The notes below the pieces were generated by a model. That model had not been told where the DNA came from, searched no databases, and saw only the letters and a list, made by a program, of their open reading frames with translations. Made by a program: the position numbers and the translations under genes. DNA of 64,000 nucleotides from Microbacterium kunmingense (GTDB taxonomy: Bacteria > Actinomycetota > Actinomycetes > Actinomycetales > Microbacteriaceae). Position 1 is the stretch's first letter. Each line of letters starts with the position of its first letter. Positions 37,052-45,368 of the stretch are shown here, piece after piece. The stretch spans positions 62,001 to 126,000 of the forward strand of contig NZ_JAKNUS010000004.1 of the NCBI RefSeq assembly GCF_023155745.1. The letters are read 5' to 3'.

Positions 37052-38653
37052 TCACAGGGTGTAGCAGGCCGCGCCCTTCACCCGCGTGAGCCATGGCTCG
37101 GTGGCGGGGCCGACACCCGTGACGGTGAACTTCGCCGTCTTCCCCGCCGCGAGGGACGCGAGGGACCCCGGCGGAGTGACGGTGACCCTGGTGCCCTGTT
37201 GGACGAAGGCGCCCGGAATGACCCGCCGCACCTGCTGGGCGGGATCGGCGTGCCACTGAAGCGTCCACGCGCGGAGGGTCTGTTTGCTGTCGTTGCGGAC
37301 GACCATCGACGCGGAGAAGCCGGAGCCGGAGCGCGCGACGTCGACGGTGACCGTGCAGGCGAGGGGTGCCAGCGCCGGCTGGGCGAGCGAGACCAGCTCG
37401 CGGGCCTGCGCGGGGAACCATGCTCCGGCGGCCGGACCGGCCGTTCCGCGCGACGGGTCGACCGGACCCCCGGTGCCCCGAAAACACTCGCCATCCGATT
37501 CACCCGGAACCTTGATCCACAGGTATCCGTCCACGAGGGGCTTGCCGGTCTGCATCGTCGGGCGCACACCGACACCTCGCCCGGGCGGGTTGCACCACAC
37601 CTCTGGATCGCGATAGGTGCCCGCCGGCGGTTGCCACGGTCCTTTGCCGTTGCGGCTGGTGTCGATGACGAACGGCGTGGTGGGCTGAGCGCCGGCCAAG
37701 ATGCTCGTGTACCGCGAGTCGACCCCGGACGTATTCAGAGCAAGGTTTGTGGCACCGGCGCTCCATTGCCCGGTGTTCGTCATGGCCACGCCCGTCCACC
37801 CGGTGGCGGGACCGCCGTTCCACTTCTGATCGCCGCACTCGCCGTACCCGCCGGGCTTCACCTTCGTGACGTAGGTGAGGCAGGAGGAGATCCACCTCCC
37901 GAAGGCCTCGAGGTTCGACGTGAACTGGAAGTTCGAGGCGTTGAGGAAGAACCCGGTCGCCCGCTGGACACCCGCCTTCAGCAGGCGATCGGTGACGTCG
38001 GCGACGCTCAACCAATCACTGTGCGTGCCGTCGAGATAGACGGATGTCGCGGCGAGGCCGCCCAGGGTGTCCACGGCGTTGCCCAGCTGCGCGAAGCGCT
38101 CGGCGGCGGCGGTCTGCGGATCGAGGGCGACGGGTCGGCACCACTCGAGCACGCCGCCGATGGTGGTGTAGTACGGGATGACGCCGGTCCCGTCGGGTTC
38201 GAGGATCACGATCGCGGGCCGGCTGCCGATGCCTGCGGCCAACCCCGCGATCCACGCGGCGTAGGCAGCCGAATTCGCGGCGCCGCCGGCGGAGTACTGC
38301 TCGCAATCGCGGAACGGCAGGTTGTAGGCGACGAGCACGGGCGTCTCGCCCGCCGCCGTGGCGGCATCGACGTACGCCGCAGCCCTCGTGCGGACCTCGT
38401 CCGGGGTCCCGCCCGTGAACCATTCCGCGGACGGGATGCTCCCCAGCAGCTGCGCATCGGTGCGCGCCTGTCCGGTGAGCCCCTGCGCGGCCTTGAGGGT
38501 CGTGCTGTAGGGATTCACATGGACAGCGGCTGCGGGCGGCCGGTCGTTGGCCGTCGCAGCCGAGGACGGGATCATCATCGCGGCAGCCACGACAGCGGCG
38601 ATGACCGTCGTCGCGGCGCGCACGATGCGCCGTCGGGGGGATGAGTCGCGCAT
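37052..38653 (-). CDS. Secreted GH6 cellulase with C-terminal cellulose-binding-type module
   Basis: A 533-residue exported glycoside hydrolase. A signal peptide spans residues 1 to about 35 (basic start, hydrophobic core, SSAATA cleavage region). The GH6 domain has signature 1 VLVAYNLPFRDCEQY (R115, D116, C117), signature 2 IVILEPDGTG (D154) and a DTSRNGKG block late in the domain. After about residue 425 follows a CBM2-like beta module (CTVTVDVARSGSGFSASMVV ... WTLQWHADPAQQV). It cleaves beta-1,4-glucan outside the cell. AGGAGA is the ribosome site. The CebR-type operator (TGGGAGCGCTCCCA) was looked for upstream and not found. Confidence 0.92.
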   Translation of the reverse strand: MRDSSPRRRIVRAATTVIAAVVAAAMMIPSSAATANDRPPAAAVHVNPYSTTLKAAQGLTGQARTDAQLLGSIPSAEWFTGGTPDEVRTRAAAYVDAATAAGETPVLVAYNLPFRDCEQYSAGGAANSAAYAAWIAGLAAGIGSRPAIVILEPDGTGVIPYYTTIGGVLEWCRPVALDPQTAAAERFAQLGNAVDTLGGLAATSVYLDGTHSDWLSVADVTDRLLKAGVQRATGFFLNASNFQFTSNLEAFGRWISSCLTYVTKVKPGGYGECGDQKWNGGPATGWTGVAMTNTGQWSAGATNLALNTSGVDSRYTSILAGAQPTTPFVIDTSRNGKGPWQPPAGTYRDPEVWCNPPGRGVGVRPTMQTGKPLVDGYLWIKVPGESDGECFRGTGGPVDPSRGTAGPAAGAWFPAQARELVSLAQPALAPLACTVTVDVARSGSGFSASMVVRNDSKQTLRAWTLQWHADPAQQVRRVIPGAFVQQGTRVTVTPPGSLASLAAGKTAKFTVTGVGPATEPWLTRVKGAACYTL

Positions 38654-39032
38654 CGCTGTTCTCCTCGGTCACCGATGACCGCCCCGGCGTCGAACCGGGA
38701 CGAGCGCGAACAGCGGGTTCTGGCGCGCCACTGGGAGAAGCGTCGCGCACGCGATGCCGCGCGGGCAAGGCTTTTCTCGCTGGCCAAGGGATATATCGCT
38801 GAGGACCGGCAGGTCGGAATCGTCGCGTCAGCAGGTTCCCGGTGACGCGTGGTAGCGTCGACCTGCAGCGATCACCGCTGCTGCGTCGTCGTCACGCTCC
38901 CGCCTCCCACGAGGCCACCGGCTGATTTCCCGATCCGCCACACGACGAACGGCGAATCGATGCGCGATCCCGCGCCGTCGCCTCCCCCGCTCGCCGCTCA
39001 CTGCGCAGCGCCGAGCCTCATCGAAAGCATCC
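38654..39032. other. Divergent intergenic region between cellulase and helicase genes
   Basis: Holds the promoters of both genes. On the plus strand a -10 box (38853-38858) would give a leader of about 168 nt for the helicase. The leader contains an ATG-started upstream frame (38960-39097, 45 residues) that overlaps the helicase start in another frame. No riboswitch fold was recognised. Confidence 0.45.
38853..38858 (+). promoter_or_regulatory. -10 box (TAGCGT), candidate promoter of the DEAD-box helicase gene
   Basis: TANNNT hexamer about 175 bases before the ATG; implies a long leader, as is common for cold-induced RNA helicase genes (family knowledge). Confidence 0.4.
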
Positions 39033-40547
39033 ATGTCTTCCTTCACCTCCCTCGGCGTGCCCGAGAACCTCGCTGCCGTCCTTCACGCGGACGGTAAGAC
39101 CGAGCCGTTCGCCATCCAGCGCGACACGCTCCCCGACTCCCTCGCCGGCCGTGACGTGCTCGGCCGCGGCCGCACCGGCAGCGGCAAGACCATCGCCTTC
39201 GCGCTGCCGCTCGTCGCGCGCCTCGCCGGCGGACGCCGCGAGCCCCGCCGCCCCCGCGGCCTGGTTCTCGCGCCGACCCGCGAGCTCGCAACCCAGATCG
39301 CCGCGACGATCGCACCCCTCGCCGCCGCAGCGAACCTCACCGTCACCACCGTCTTCGGCGGAGTCAGCCAGAAGCCGCAGGAGCAGGCGCTGAACCGCGG
39401 CGTCGACATCGTCGTGGCGTGCCCCGGACGCCTCGAAGATCTGATGAAGCAGGGCGTCATCCGTCTGGACGCGGTGCAGATCGCCGTTCTCGACGAGGCC
39501 GACCACATGGCCGACCTCGGTTTCCTCCCCGGTGTCACGCGCATCCTCGCCGCCACCCCGCAGGGCGGGCAGCGGCTGCTGTTCAGCGCGACCCTCGACC
39601 GCGGCGTGGACGCGCTCGTCCGCCGCTTTCTGCAGAACGAGGTGCGCCACGAGGTCGACGAGGAGAGCGTTCCGGTCGGCGTCATGACCCACCGGGTGTT
39701 CGTGGTGCCCTCCGACGGCAAGGCCGCGCTCGTGCGCCACCTCGCCTCGGGCCGGGGGCGTCGCATCCTCTTCACCCGCACCAAGCACCAGGCGAAGAAG
39801 CTCGCCAAGCAGCTCACCGCGGCCGGGATCCCGGCGGTCGACCTGCACGGCAACCTGGGCCAGAACGCCCGCGAGCGCAACCTCGCCGCCTTCGGCGCTC
39901 CGGCCGACCAGGGCGGCGTTCGCGTGCTCGTCGCAACCGATGTCGCCGCGCGCGGCGTGCACGTCGACGAGGTCGAGCTCGTCGTGCACGTCGACCCGCC
40001 GGTCGAGCACAAGGCGTACCTCCACCGGTCGGGCCGCACCGCCCGCGCCGGCGCCGAGGGCGTCGTCGTGACGGTCGCGACCCCCGATCAGCGTCGCGAG
40101 GTCGGCGACCTGCTGCGCAAGGCGCACGTCGCGGCACCCCTCGAGCAGGTGACCGCGGATGACGCCACAGTGTCCGCCCTCGTGGGTGCAGTGGCCGACC
40201 ACGTGACCCCGGCCCCCGTCGTCGCGACCGCGGGTCGCAGCGGCGGCAACGGTGGCGGCGGGGGTGGCCGCGGTCGCTCCGGCGGTGGCCAGGCGCGCAG
40301 CGCCGACGGTGCAGGCGGCGGCCGGGGCCGTTCCCGCGCACGCCGGCCCGCCGGCGAGCGCTCGGCCTCGACGGGCGAGCGCGCCGCAGCGCCGACCGGT
40401 GGCGCGCGGTCGGGTCAGTCCGCCGCGCGATCCGGTCAGGCCGGCGGCAGCGCCGCCCGCACGCAGACCACTCCCCGCTTCACCACGGGCAGCACCGTCG
40501 CCGACATCCAGCGGGGCACCCGCCGGCCGCGCCGCGCGCGCGGCTGA
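39033..40547 (+). CDS. DEAD-box ATP-dependent RNA helicase
   Basis: A 504-residue DEAD-box helicase. The Q motif region EPFAIQRDTL is at about 24-33, motif I GRTGSGKT at about 46-53, PTRELATQI, VACPGRLEDL, motif II VLDEADHMADLGF, motif III FSAT, HGNLGQNARERNLAAF, VLVATDVAARGVH and motif VI HRSGRTARAGAEG follow. The C-terminal ~110 residues are a Gly/Arg/Ser-rich RNA-binding tail. It unwinds RNA, probably in ribosome assembly or decay and at low temperature. A long leader and an overlapping upstream frame may control it. Confidence 0.94.
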   Translation: MSSFTSLGVPENLAAVLHADGKTEPFAIQRDTLPDSLAGRDVLGRGRTGSGKTIAFALPLVARLAGGRREPRRPRGLVLAPTRELATQIAATIAPLAAAANLTVTTVFGGVSQKPQEQALNRGVDIVVACPGRLEDLMKQGVIRLDAVQIAVLDEADHMADLGFLPGVTRILAATPQGGQRLLFSATLDRGVDALVRRFLQNEVRHEVDEESVPVGVMTHRVFVVPSDGKAALVRHLASGRGRRILFTRTKHQAKKLAKQLTAAGIPAVDLHGNLGQNARERNLAAFGAPADQGGVRVLVATDVAARGVHVDEVELVVHVDPPVEHKAYLHRSGRTARAGAEGVVVTVATPDQRREVGDLLRKAHVAAPLEQVTADDATVSALVGAVADHVTPAPVVATAGRSGGNGGGGGGRGRSGGGQARSADGAGGGRGRSRARRPAGERSASTGERAAAPTGGARSGQSAARSGQAGGSAARTQTTPRFTTGSTVADIQRGTRRPRRARG

Positions 40548-40597
40548 GTCCGGCGCAGCGGCCGCGCCGCGGCATCCCTTCGCCCGTTCTCTCCCCG

Positions 40598-40668
40598 CCG
40601 TCGGAGATTCGCGCGTACGTCGGAGCATTCCCGCCAGATCCTCCGACGTCGGCGCGGATCTCCGACGG
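40598..40668. repeat. 71-bp nested palindrome, family D
   Basis: Outer arms CCGTCGGAGAT/ATCTCCGACGG (perfect 11 bp) and inner arms ACGTCGGAG/CTCCGACGT (perfect 9 bp). It lies between convergent helicase and lipase genes. It can serve as a bidirectional terminator, but its layout resembles the other palindromic repeats of this window. Confidence 0.75.
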
Positions 40669-40685
40669 TGCGAGTCTCTGTCCGC

Positions 40686-41552
40686 TCAGTCCCGCGCGGC
40701 GAATCGCGCATCGAGCCATGCCAGGAGATCGGCGCGCACTTCGGCCTGCATGACCTCGTTGAAGATCTCGTGCCGCGCGTCGGGATACACCAGCGTGGTC
40801 ACATCGGCGAGCCCCGACCGCTCGCGGTACGCGGCGGCAAGGCGATGCACGCTGCGGGGTCCGCCGACGGTGTCGTCGCGTCCGACCATGAGAAGCATCG
40901 GGATGTCGCGGCCCGCCGTCTCAGCAAGTCCTCGAGAGGGGCGCTCGAACAACCGTGCCGAGTCGACGAGTCCGAACAGCTTCCGCAGCGGGGTCAGCGT
41001 CGTCAGCGGGTCTTCGAGGAAGTCGCGCCCGACGTCGGGATCGGATGACAGCCACTCCGCGCCCGTCGCGCCTTTCCCCGCCCAGGGCGCGTTGAGGTCT
41101 CCGGGATTCAGCGACCCGGGCCACAGCAGCGCTGAACCGCTGAGGACGACCGCGTCATAGGCGTCGGGATGCCTGTTCAGCAGCATCTGCGCGAGGAACG
41201 AGCCCCAGGAATGGCCGAGGAGGATCAGCGGCAGATCGGGGTGGGCGTCGCGGATGAGCTCGGTGAACTGCCAGACCGCGTCGCGCGTCGCCGGCATGCC
41301 CCCCGGGCCGAGTCGACCGAGTTGCGAATGGTCGCCGCCGTGCTGCTTCAGGCCGGTGCGACCGTGACCGCGATGGTCGTCGGCGTAGACGATGTACCCC
41401 GCTTCGGCGAGCGCCCCCGCCAGACGCGCGTAGCGGCCGGCGTGCTCGCCGACGCCGTGCAGCAGCTGCACGACTCCCCGAGGATCGGTCGTCTCGGCCG
41501 GGTAGACGTCGTAAACGATCGCGATGCCGTGTGCATCGATGAACTCGGGCAT
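40686..41552 (-). CDS. Alpha/beta hydrolase, monoacylglycerol lipase/lysophospholipase type
   Basis: A 288-residue alpha/beta hydrolase of the serine aminopeptidase S33/monoacylglycerol lipase group: GVVQLLHGVGEHAGRYARLAG (oxyanion HG), YADDHRGHGRTG, LLGHSWGSFLAQ with nucleophile Ser, LLMVGRDDTVGG with Asp and YPDARHEIFNE with His. It hydrolyses monoacylglycerols or similar esters. Leaderless start 6 bases after TAGGCT. Upstream lies the 0.8-kb low-complexity region. Confidence 0.88.
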   Translation of the reverse strand: MPEFIDAHGIAIVYDVYPAETTDPRGVVQLLHGVGEHAGRYARLAGALAEAGYIVYADDHRGHGRTGLKQHGGDHSQLGRLGPGGMPATRDAVWQFTELIRDAHPDLPLILLGHSWGSFLAQMLLNRHPDAYDAVVLSGSALLWPGSLNPGDLNAPWAGKGATGAEWLSSDPDVGRDFLEDPLTTLTPLRKLFGLVDSARLFERPSRGLAETAGRDIPMLLMVGRDDTVGGPRSVHRLAAAYRERSGLADVTTLVYPDARHEIFNEVMQAEVRADLLAWLDARFAARD

Positions 41553-41558
41553 GTGAAG

Positions 41559-41564
41559 AGCCTA
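41559..41564 (-). promoter_or_regulatory. -10 box (TAGGCT) of the lipase gene
   Basis: Consensus -10 hexamer, 6 bases before the ATG at 41552. Confidence 0.65.
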
Positions 41565-41956
41565 ACCGGGGCCTGCGCTCGTGGTCAGGCCGGCGGCCGC
41601 GCCCGTTCCCGTGCCGGTGGCCAGGCCGGCGGTCCCGCATCCGCTCGCGTCCGCGCATCCGCCCGCGCCCCCGCATCCGCTCGCGCCCCGCATCCGCTGC
41701 TCCTCCCCCGCATCCGCCGGCGCCCCCGCATCCGCTCGTTCGCGCCCCGCCCTCCCCCGCACCGCCCCGCATCGCCCCGCTCTGCGGTCCACGCCCTCCC
41801 GCCCTTTCCCTTCATCCGTCGGAAATGCCCGCCTTGCGCCGCCAGGACGTACATCTGCGACGAACGAACCGCGGCGGGGTGGGGGCGGAGGGGAGCCGGC
41901 AGCGCGTCGCCGGGCCACCGCGCGCCCTCGGCGCCACCCTGCAAGGCCTCCCGGCA

Positions 41957-42060
41957 CCCCACCCCACCCGCCGACCCTCCCGGCCGCACGCCACCCCACC
42001 CCACCCCACCCGCCGACCCTCCCGGCCGCACGCCGCCCCACCCCACTCGCCTACCCTCCC
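41957..42060. repeat. Tandem repeat, 42-bp period
   Basis: A unit containing CCGACCCTCCCGGCCGCACG occurs twice (from about 41964 and 42006) with CCCCACC fillers, and a decayed third copy (CTACCCTCCCCGCAC) follows. Confidence 0.75.
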
Positions 42061-42076
42061 CGCACACCCACCCGAT

Positions 42077-42145
42077 CCGTTCGTTCGTCGAGAATGCACG
42101 CGAAAGGGTCGCTATGGCGTACATATGCGACGAACGAACGAACGG
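42077..42145. repeat. Palindromic repeat, family F
   Basis: Arms CCGTTCGTTCGTCG (42077-42090) and CGACGAACGAACG (42128-42140), the latter extended by one extra AACG. It shares CGTACAT-TGCGACGAACGAAC with the degenerate copy at about 41815-41873. Confidence 0.7.
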
Positions 42146-42190
42146 ACGGGAGGACCGAGGGGCGGGCGCGCGACCCGGCACGGACGCGAC

Positions 42191-42235
42191 GGCAGGCCGC
42201 AGACCGCAGGCCGCAGGCCGCAGGCCGCAGGGCCG
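42191..42235. repeat. Tandem heptamer repeat GCAGGCC
   Basis: Five or six near-exact tandem copies of a 7-base unit, one with GCAGACC. Such short tandem repeats can vary by slippage. Confidence 0.8.
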
Positions 42236-42238
42236 AGC

Positions 42239-42320
42239 CGACCCCGCACGACGCGGCCGCACGCCGACCCCGCACGACGCGGCCGCACGCCGACCCCGCA
42301 CGCCGACCCCGCACCCGCAC
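42239..42320. repeat. Tandem repeat, 26-bp period
   Basis: Two full copies of a 26-base unit containing GACCCCGCACGACGCGGCCG (from 42240 and 42266) and two shortened copies (GACCCCGCACGCC). It ends 30 bases before the marR-type promoter. Confidence 0.8.
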
Positions 42321-42349
42321 GCTCCGAACCTTTAGCAGAACTAATGAGC

Positions 42350-42355
42350 TATGCT
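42350..42355 (+). promoter_or_regulatory. -10 box (TATGCT) of the marR-MFS operon
   Basis: TANNNT hexamer 10 bases before the ATG 42366. It overlaps an inverted repeat TTAGCA...TGCTAA (about 42331-42357) that is a likely MarR operator for autoregulation. The stretch is AT-rich, in sharp contrast to the flanking repeats. Confidence 0.55.
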
Positions 42356-42365
42356 AAGTAAACAC

Positions 42366-42797
42366 ATGAGCGCGTCCGAGAACCTGTCCGACGAGGCATC
42401 CGACTTCCGCATGGCGACCTTCCGCCTCGCCCGCAGGCTCCGCGCCGAACGCGCGATCGACAGCATGAGCGACGGGCAGTTCGCCGTGCTCGCCGTGTTG
42501 AAGATGCACGGCTCGCACACACTCGGCGAGCTCGCCGAGCGCGAGCGCGTCACCGCACCGTCGATGAACCGCACGGTCAATTGCCTCGAAGAGGCGGGGT
42601 ACCTCACCAGGACTCCGGATGACGCGGACCGGCGAAAGGTCAACATCACCCTCACCCCCGCCGGCCTCGAGGTCGTGGAGGAGACGGTGCGCCGCCGCGA
42701 CGCCTGGCTCGAGCAGGCGCTGTCCGACCTGACTCCGGCCGAGCGTCACCTCCTCGCTGACGCTGCCGCCCTGATGCGGAAGGTGGCCGACCGGTGA
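42366..42797 (+). CDS. MarR-family transcriptional regulator
   Basis: A 143-residue winged-helix regulator: HTLGELAERERVTAPSMNRTVNCLEEAGYL as HTH, PDDADRRKVNITLT as wing with the DRR motif. An upstream in-frame ATG (42351) overlaps the -10 box, so ATG 42366 is used. Its stop overlaps the GTG start of the MFS exporter gene, so it most likely senses a compound exported by that pump and represses the operon. Confidence 0.88.
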   Translation: MSASENLSDEASDFRMATFRLARRLRAERAIDSMSDGQFAVLAVLKMHGSHTLGELAERERVTAPSMNRTVNCLEEAGYLTRTPDDADRRKVNITLTPAGLEVVEETVRRRDAWLEQALSDLTPAERHLLADAAALMRKVADR

Positions 42798-44161
42798 GCG
42801 CGATGTTCCGTTCGTTCTCGATCTTCAACTACCGCGTGTGGTTCATCGGGGCGCTGGTGTCGAACATCGGGCAGTGGATGCAGGCGACCGCGCTCAGCTG
42901 GGTGGTCCTCACCGAGCTGACCGCCAACGACGCCGCCGCGATGGGCGTGACGATGGCGCTGCAGTTCGCACCGCCGCTGCTCCTCGTCGGCGTCACCGGC
43001 TGGGTCGCCGACCGATTCGATCGGCGAAGGCTCCTCGTGGTGACGCAGAGCCTCCTCATGGTGCTCGGCATCATCATCGGCATCCTGCTCCTCATCGGCG
43101 TGATGACGCTGTGGATGATGTACGCCTTCGCCCTCGTCCTCGGAATCGTCGCCGCGTTCGACAACCCCGCGCGGCAGGCGTTCGTCTCCGACCTCGTCGC
43201 CCGCGAGAACGCCTCGAACGCCGTCGCCCTGAACGCCGCCTCGTTCAACGGCGCCCGCATGATCGGTCCCGCGGTGGCGGGCATCGTCATCGTGGCGGTC
43301 GGCACCGGCTGGGTGTTCCTCCTCAACGGCGCCACTTTCCTCGGGATGATCGTGGCTCTCGCCCTCATCCGCCCGCACGAACTCGTTCCCCGCGCCCGGG
43401 CGAACGGCGCCGCACGCCTGGCCGACGGCTTCCGCTACGTCGCGCGCCGCCCCGACCTCATCGTGACGTTCTCGATGGTGTTCCTCCTTGGGGCCTTCGG
43501 CATGAACTTCCCGATCTTCGCCTCGACCATGGCGCTGGAATTCGGACGCGACGCCGACGGATACGGGCTCCTGAGCTCCATCCTCGCGGTCGGATCCCTT
43601 CTCGGCGCGCTCCTCGCGGCGCGGCGGGATCGTGCCCGCATCCGCGTCGTCATCGGCGGTTCGCTGCTCTTCGTGGTCGCCGCGGTGGTGTCGGCGTTCA
43701 TGCCGTTCTACTGGATGTACGCCATCACCCTCATGCTCACCGGCTTCGCCGTCGTGACGATGCTGACCACGGCGAACGGGTACGTGCAGACCACGACCGA
43801 CCCGGCCCTGCGCGGCCGCGTGCTCGCGCTCTACATGGCGATCCTCATGGGCGGAACGCCCGTCGGTGCTCCCATCGTCGGGTGGGTGGCGGCAGAGCTC
43901 GGCCCGCGTGCGGCGATCCTCCTCGGCGCGGCGGCCGGCTTCGTCGCCTTCGCGATCGGCGCGACGTGGCTCATCGTCTCGGGGCGCCTCCACCGGCGCG
44001 AGAACGCCCGCTTCCGTCTCACGATCGACGAGACCCGACCGCTCTCCGTCGTCCAGGCGTCGCCCGAGGAGTTCAGCGACGAAGTCGCCGAGACCACGCC
44101 GATCGCGCTCCCGACGGCCGATCGTCGCGACGCCGCCGCATCCCGCCGCCGCGCCGGCTGA
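42794..44161 (+). CDS. MFS transporter (EntS/DHA3-like exporter)
   Basis: A 455-residue major-facilitator protein with about 10-12 membrane helices, starting FRSFSIFNYRVWFIGALVS. The MFS signature between helices 2 and 3 is GWVADRFDRRRLLV, and FDNPARQAFVSDLV is typical of the DHA3/enterobactin-exporter-like group. A basic, Ala-rich C-terminal tail follows. It exports a drug or siderophore-like compound by proton antiport; the substrate is unknown. The GTG start is coupled to the MarR gene (GTGA). Confidence 0.88.
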   Translation: MSAMFRSFSIFNYRVWFIGALVSNIGQWMQATALSWVVLTELTANDAAAMGVTMALQFAPPLLLVGVTGWVADRFDRRRLLVVTQSLLMVLGIIIGILLLIGVMTLWMMYAFALVLGIVAAFDNPARQAFVSDLVARENASNAVALNAASFNGARMIGPAVAGIVIVAVGTGWVFLLNGATFLGMIVALALIRPHELVPRARANGAARLADGFRYVARRPDLIVTFSMVFLLGAFGMNFPIFASTMALEFGRDADGYGLLSSILAVGSLLGALLAARRDRARIRVVIGGSLLFVVAAVVSAFMPFYWMYAITLMLTGFAVVTMLTTANGYVQTTTDPALRGRVLALYMAILMGGTPVGAPIVGWVAAELGPRAAILLGAAAGFVAFAIGATWLIVSGRLHRRENARFRLTIDETRPLSVVQASPEEFSDEVAETTPIALPTADRRDAAASRRRAG

Positions 44162-44195
44162 CACGGCGCCGCGTGTGGCCTGAGAGGATGTCGGG

Positions 44196-45056
44196 ATGCG
44201 CTCCGAGAACGACGAGGCGAAGCCCTTCCCCCCGCTCCGCGAGCTTCTGACGAACCCGTTCGTCCTGACCGTGACGGTGCTCGCGGTCATCCTCACCGTC
44301 ATGTCCACCGTGTTCGCCGCGGCCGACGTCGACGGCGATGCACTGATCGGGAACGGGATGTTCGCAGGACCCGCGCTCGCCACATTCGCCGTCGTGCTCC
44401 AGGTGGTCTGGCGTCGCGGCGGCAATCTGCTCGACGCGTTCCGCCGCACGATGATCTACAGCCCCCTCGTCGCCCTGCTCACCGCTGTCGCGGGATACCT
44501 CACCACCTGGGTGCCCGCCGTCGCCGAGACCATGGCCGCTTCCCGCCACCCGAGCGGATTCCACTACTGGTTCGAAGAGCCCCACCCGTTCGTCCTGCCG
44601 TTCCTCGCCGGGTGGTTCCTCGGCATGCTCGCCGGGCTTGTGGCATCCCTCCTCGTCGTGCTGATCTTCGCCTACCGACGCCCGCGGGATTTCGCCGCGG
44701 CGAACATGAACGACATGGCTCCCCGCTACGCCGCGCAGGTGCGTCGCGCGAACATCGCGCTGGCGTGGGTGCTGGTGCTGGTGTTCCTCATCCCGACGCT
44801 CATCGTCTGGGGTGGGAACGAAGCGCGCGGAGGCTCGTTCACCGAACGGGCGCAGAACGCGCTGCTGTTCTTCACCGACCCGGGGTGGTACCTCGCAGAC
44901 GCGGCCTGGGTCGTCGGTCTCGTGCTCATCCCCGTCGGGATCGGCCTCGTGGTCTTCATCGTCCGCACGCAGCGGGTCGACCGCGCCGCCCGTCGCGCGG
45001 CGGGGGTCCCCGTGGGACTGACGCGGACGGATGACGACGCGAAGCGCTCAGACTGA
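44196..45056 (+). CDS. Membrane protein of unknown function
   Basis: A 286-residue protein with about six membrane segments (VLTVTVLAVILTVMSTVF, LATFAVVLQVVW, LVALLTAVAGYL, FLAGWFLGMLAGLVASLLVVL, IALAWVLVLVFLIP and VVGLVLIPVGIGLVVFIV). No family is recognised. It starts 34 bases after the MFS gene and might belong to the same transcript. Its last 9 bases overlap the 3' end of the convergent small gene. Confidence 0.75.
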   Translation: MRSENDEAKPFPPLRELLTNPFVLTVTVLAVILTVMSTVFAAADVDGDALIGNGMFAGPALATFAVVLQVVWRRGGNLLDAFRRTMIYSPLVALLTAVAGYLTTWVPAVAETMAASRHPSGFHYWFEEPHPFVLPFLAGWFLGMLAGLVASLLVVLIFAYRRPRDFAAANMNDMAPRYAAQVRRANIALAWVLVLVFLIPTLIVWGGNEARGGSFTERAQNALLFFTDPGWYLADAAWVVGLVLIPVGIGLVVFIVRTQRVDRAARRAAGVPVGLTRTDDDAKRSD

Positions 45057-45365
45057 GGTGAACCGCCCGCGACCGAACGGCAGCGCCGGCGCGCGATAGG
45101 CCAGGGCGGGTGGATCGGCCGGAGCGAGCACCACCCGGGCGCCTCCGAAGCGCCATCCCCGCGCGTAGAGGAACACCTCCAGCTCGGCGGGTTCGTCGGC
45201 GGCGACCTGCCAGGTTCCGACGCCCCACTGCACCGGCTGCCCGCGGCCCCCGATCACCAGGGTCGGACGGATGCCGCCCCAGAGCCTCACACCGGGCTTG
45301 CGCAGCGTGAGCTGGACCCGACGCGTGGTCGGCGGCGGATCGGCCGGCGCCGGCGCGTCATCCAC
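45048..45365 (-). CDS. Small conserved-type hypothetical protein
   Basis: A 105-residue soluble protein with beta-strand character (VQLTLRKPGVRLWGG, RPTLVIGGRGQPVQWG, ELEVFLYARGWRFGGARVVL). No family is recognised. Only 3 bases separate it from the amidohydrolase gene upstream, so the two are co-transcribed. Codon use matches its neighbours, which supports a real gene. Confidence 0.65.
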   Translation of the reverse strand: MDDAPAPADPPPTTRRVQLTLRKPGVRLWGGIRPTLVIGGRGQPVQWGVGTWQVAADEPAELEVFLYARGWRFGGARVVLAPADPPALAYRAPALPFGRGRFTSV

Positions 45366-45368
45366 GTC

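Larger units (their letters stand above)
41553..42349. other. 0.8-kb gene-free low-complexity region
   Basis: Open frames exist on all strands but none has coding character; they reflect the extreme GC content. The region is built of tandem and dispersed short repeats: GCATCCGCTCGC-like units in 41578-41770, then the three tandem arrays annotated separately, and two related CGACGAACGAAC-containing palindromes (41815-41873, degenerate, and 42077-42145). Confidence 0.7.

Noticed and set aside
38654..38850. CebR-type cellulase operator upstream of GH6
   Set aside because: Only a half-like TGGGAG is seen; the full palindrome TGGGAGCGCTCCCA is absent.
41560..42335. Several long frames in the low-complexity region, and a possible CRISPR array
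   Set aside because: The repeats lack evenly sized unique spacers and no cas genes are present; the frames translate to Pro/Arg/Ala repeats without coding character.
42746..44449. 567-codon minus-strand frame opposite the MFS gene
   Set aside because: Shadow: charged low-complexity translation opposite a well-defined transporter.
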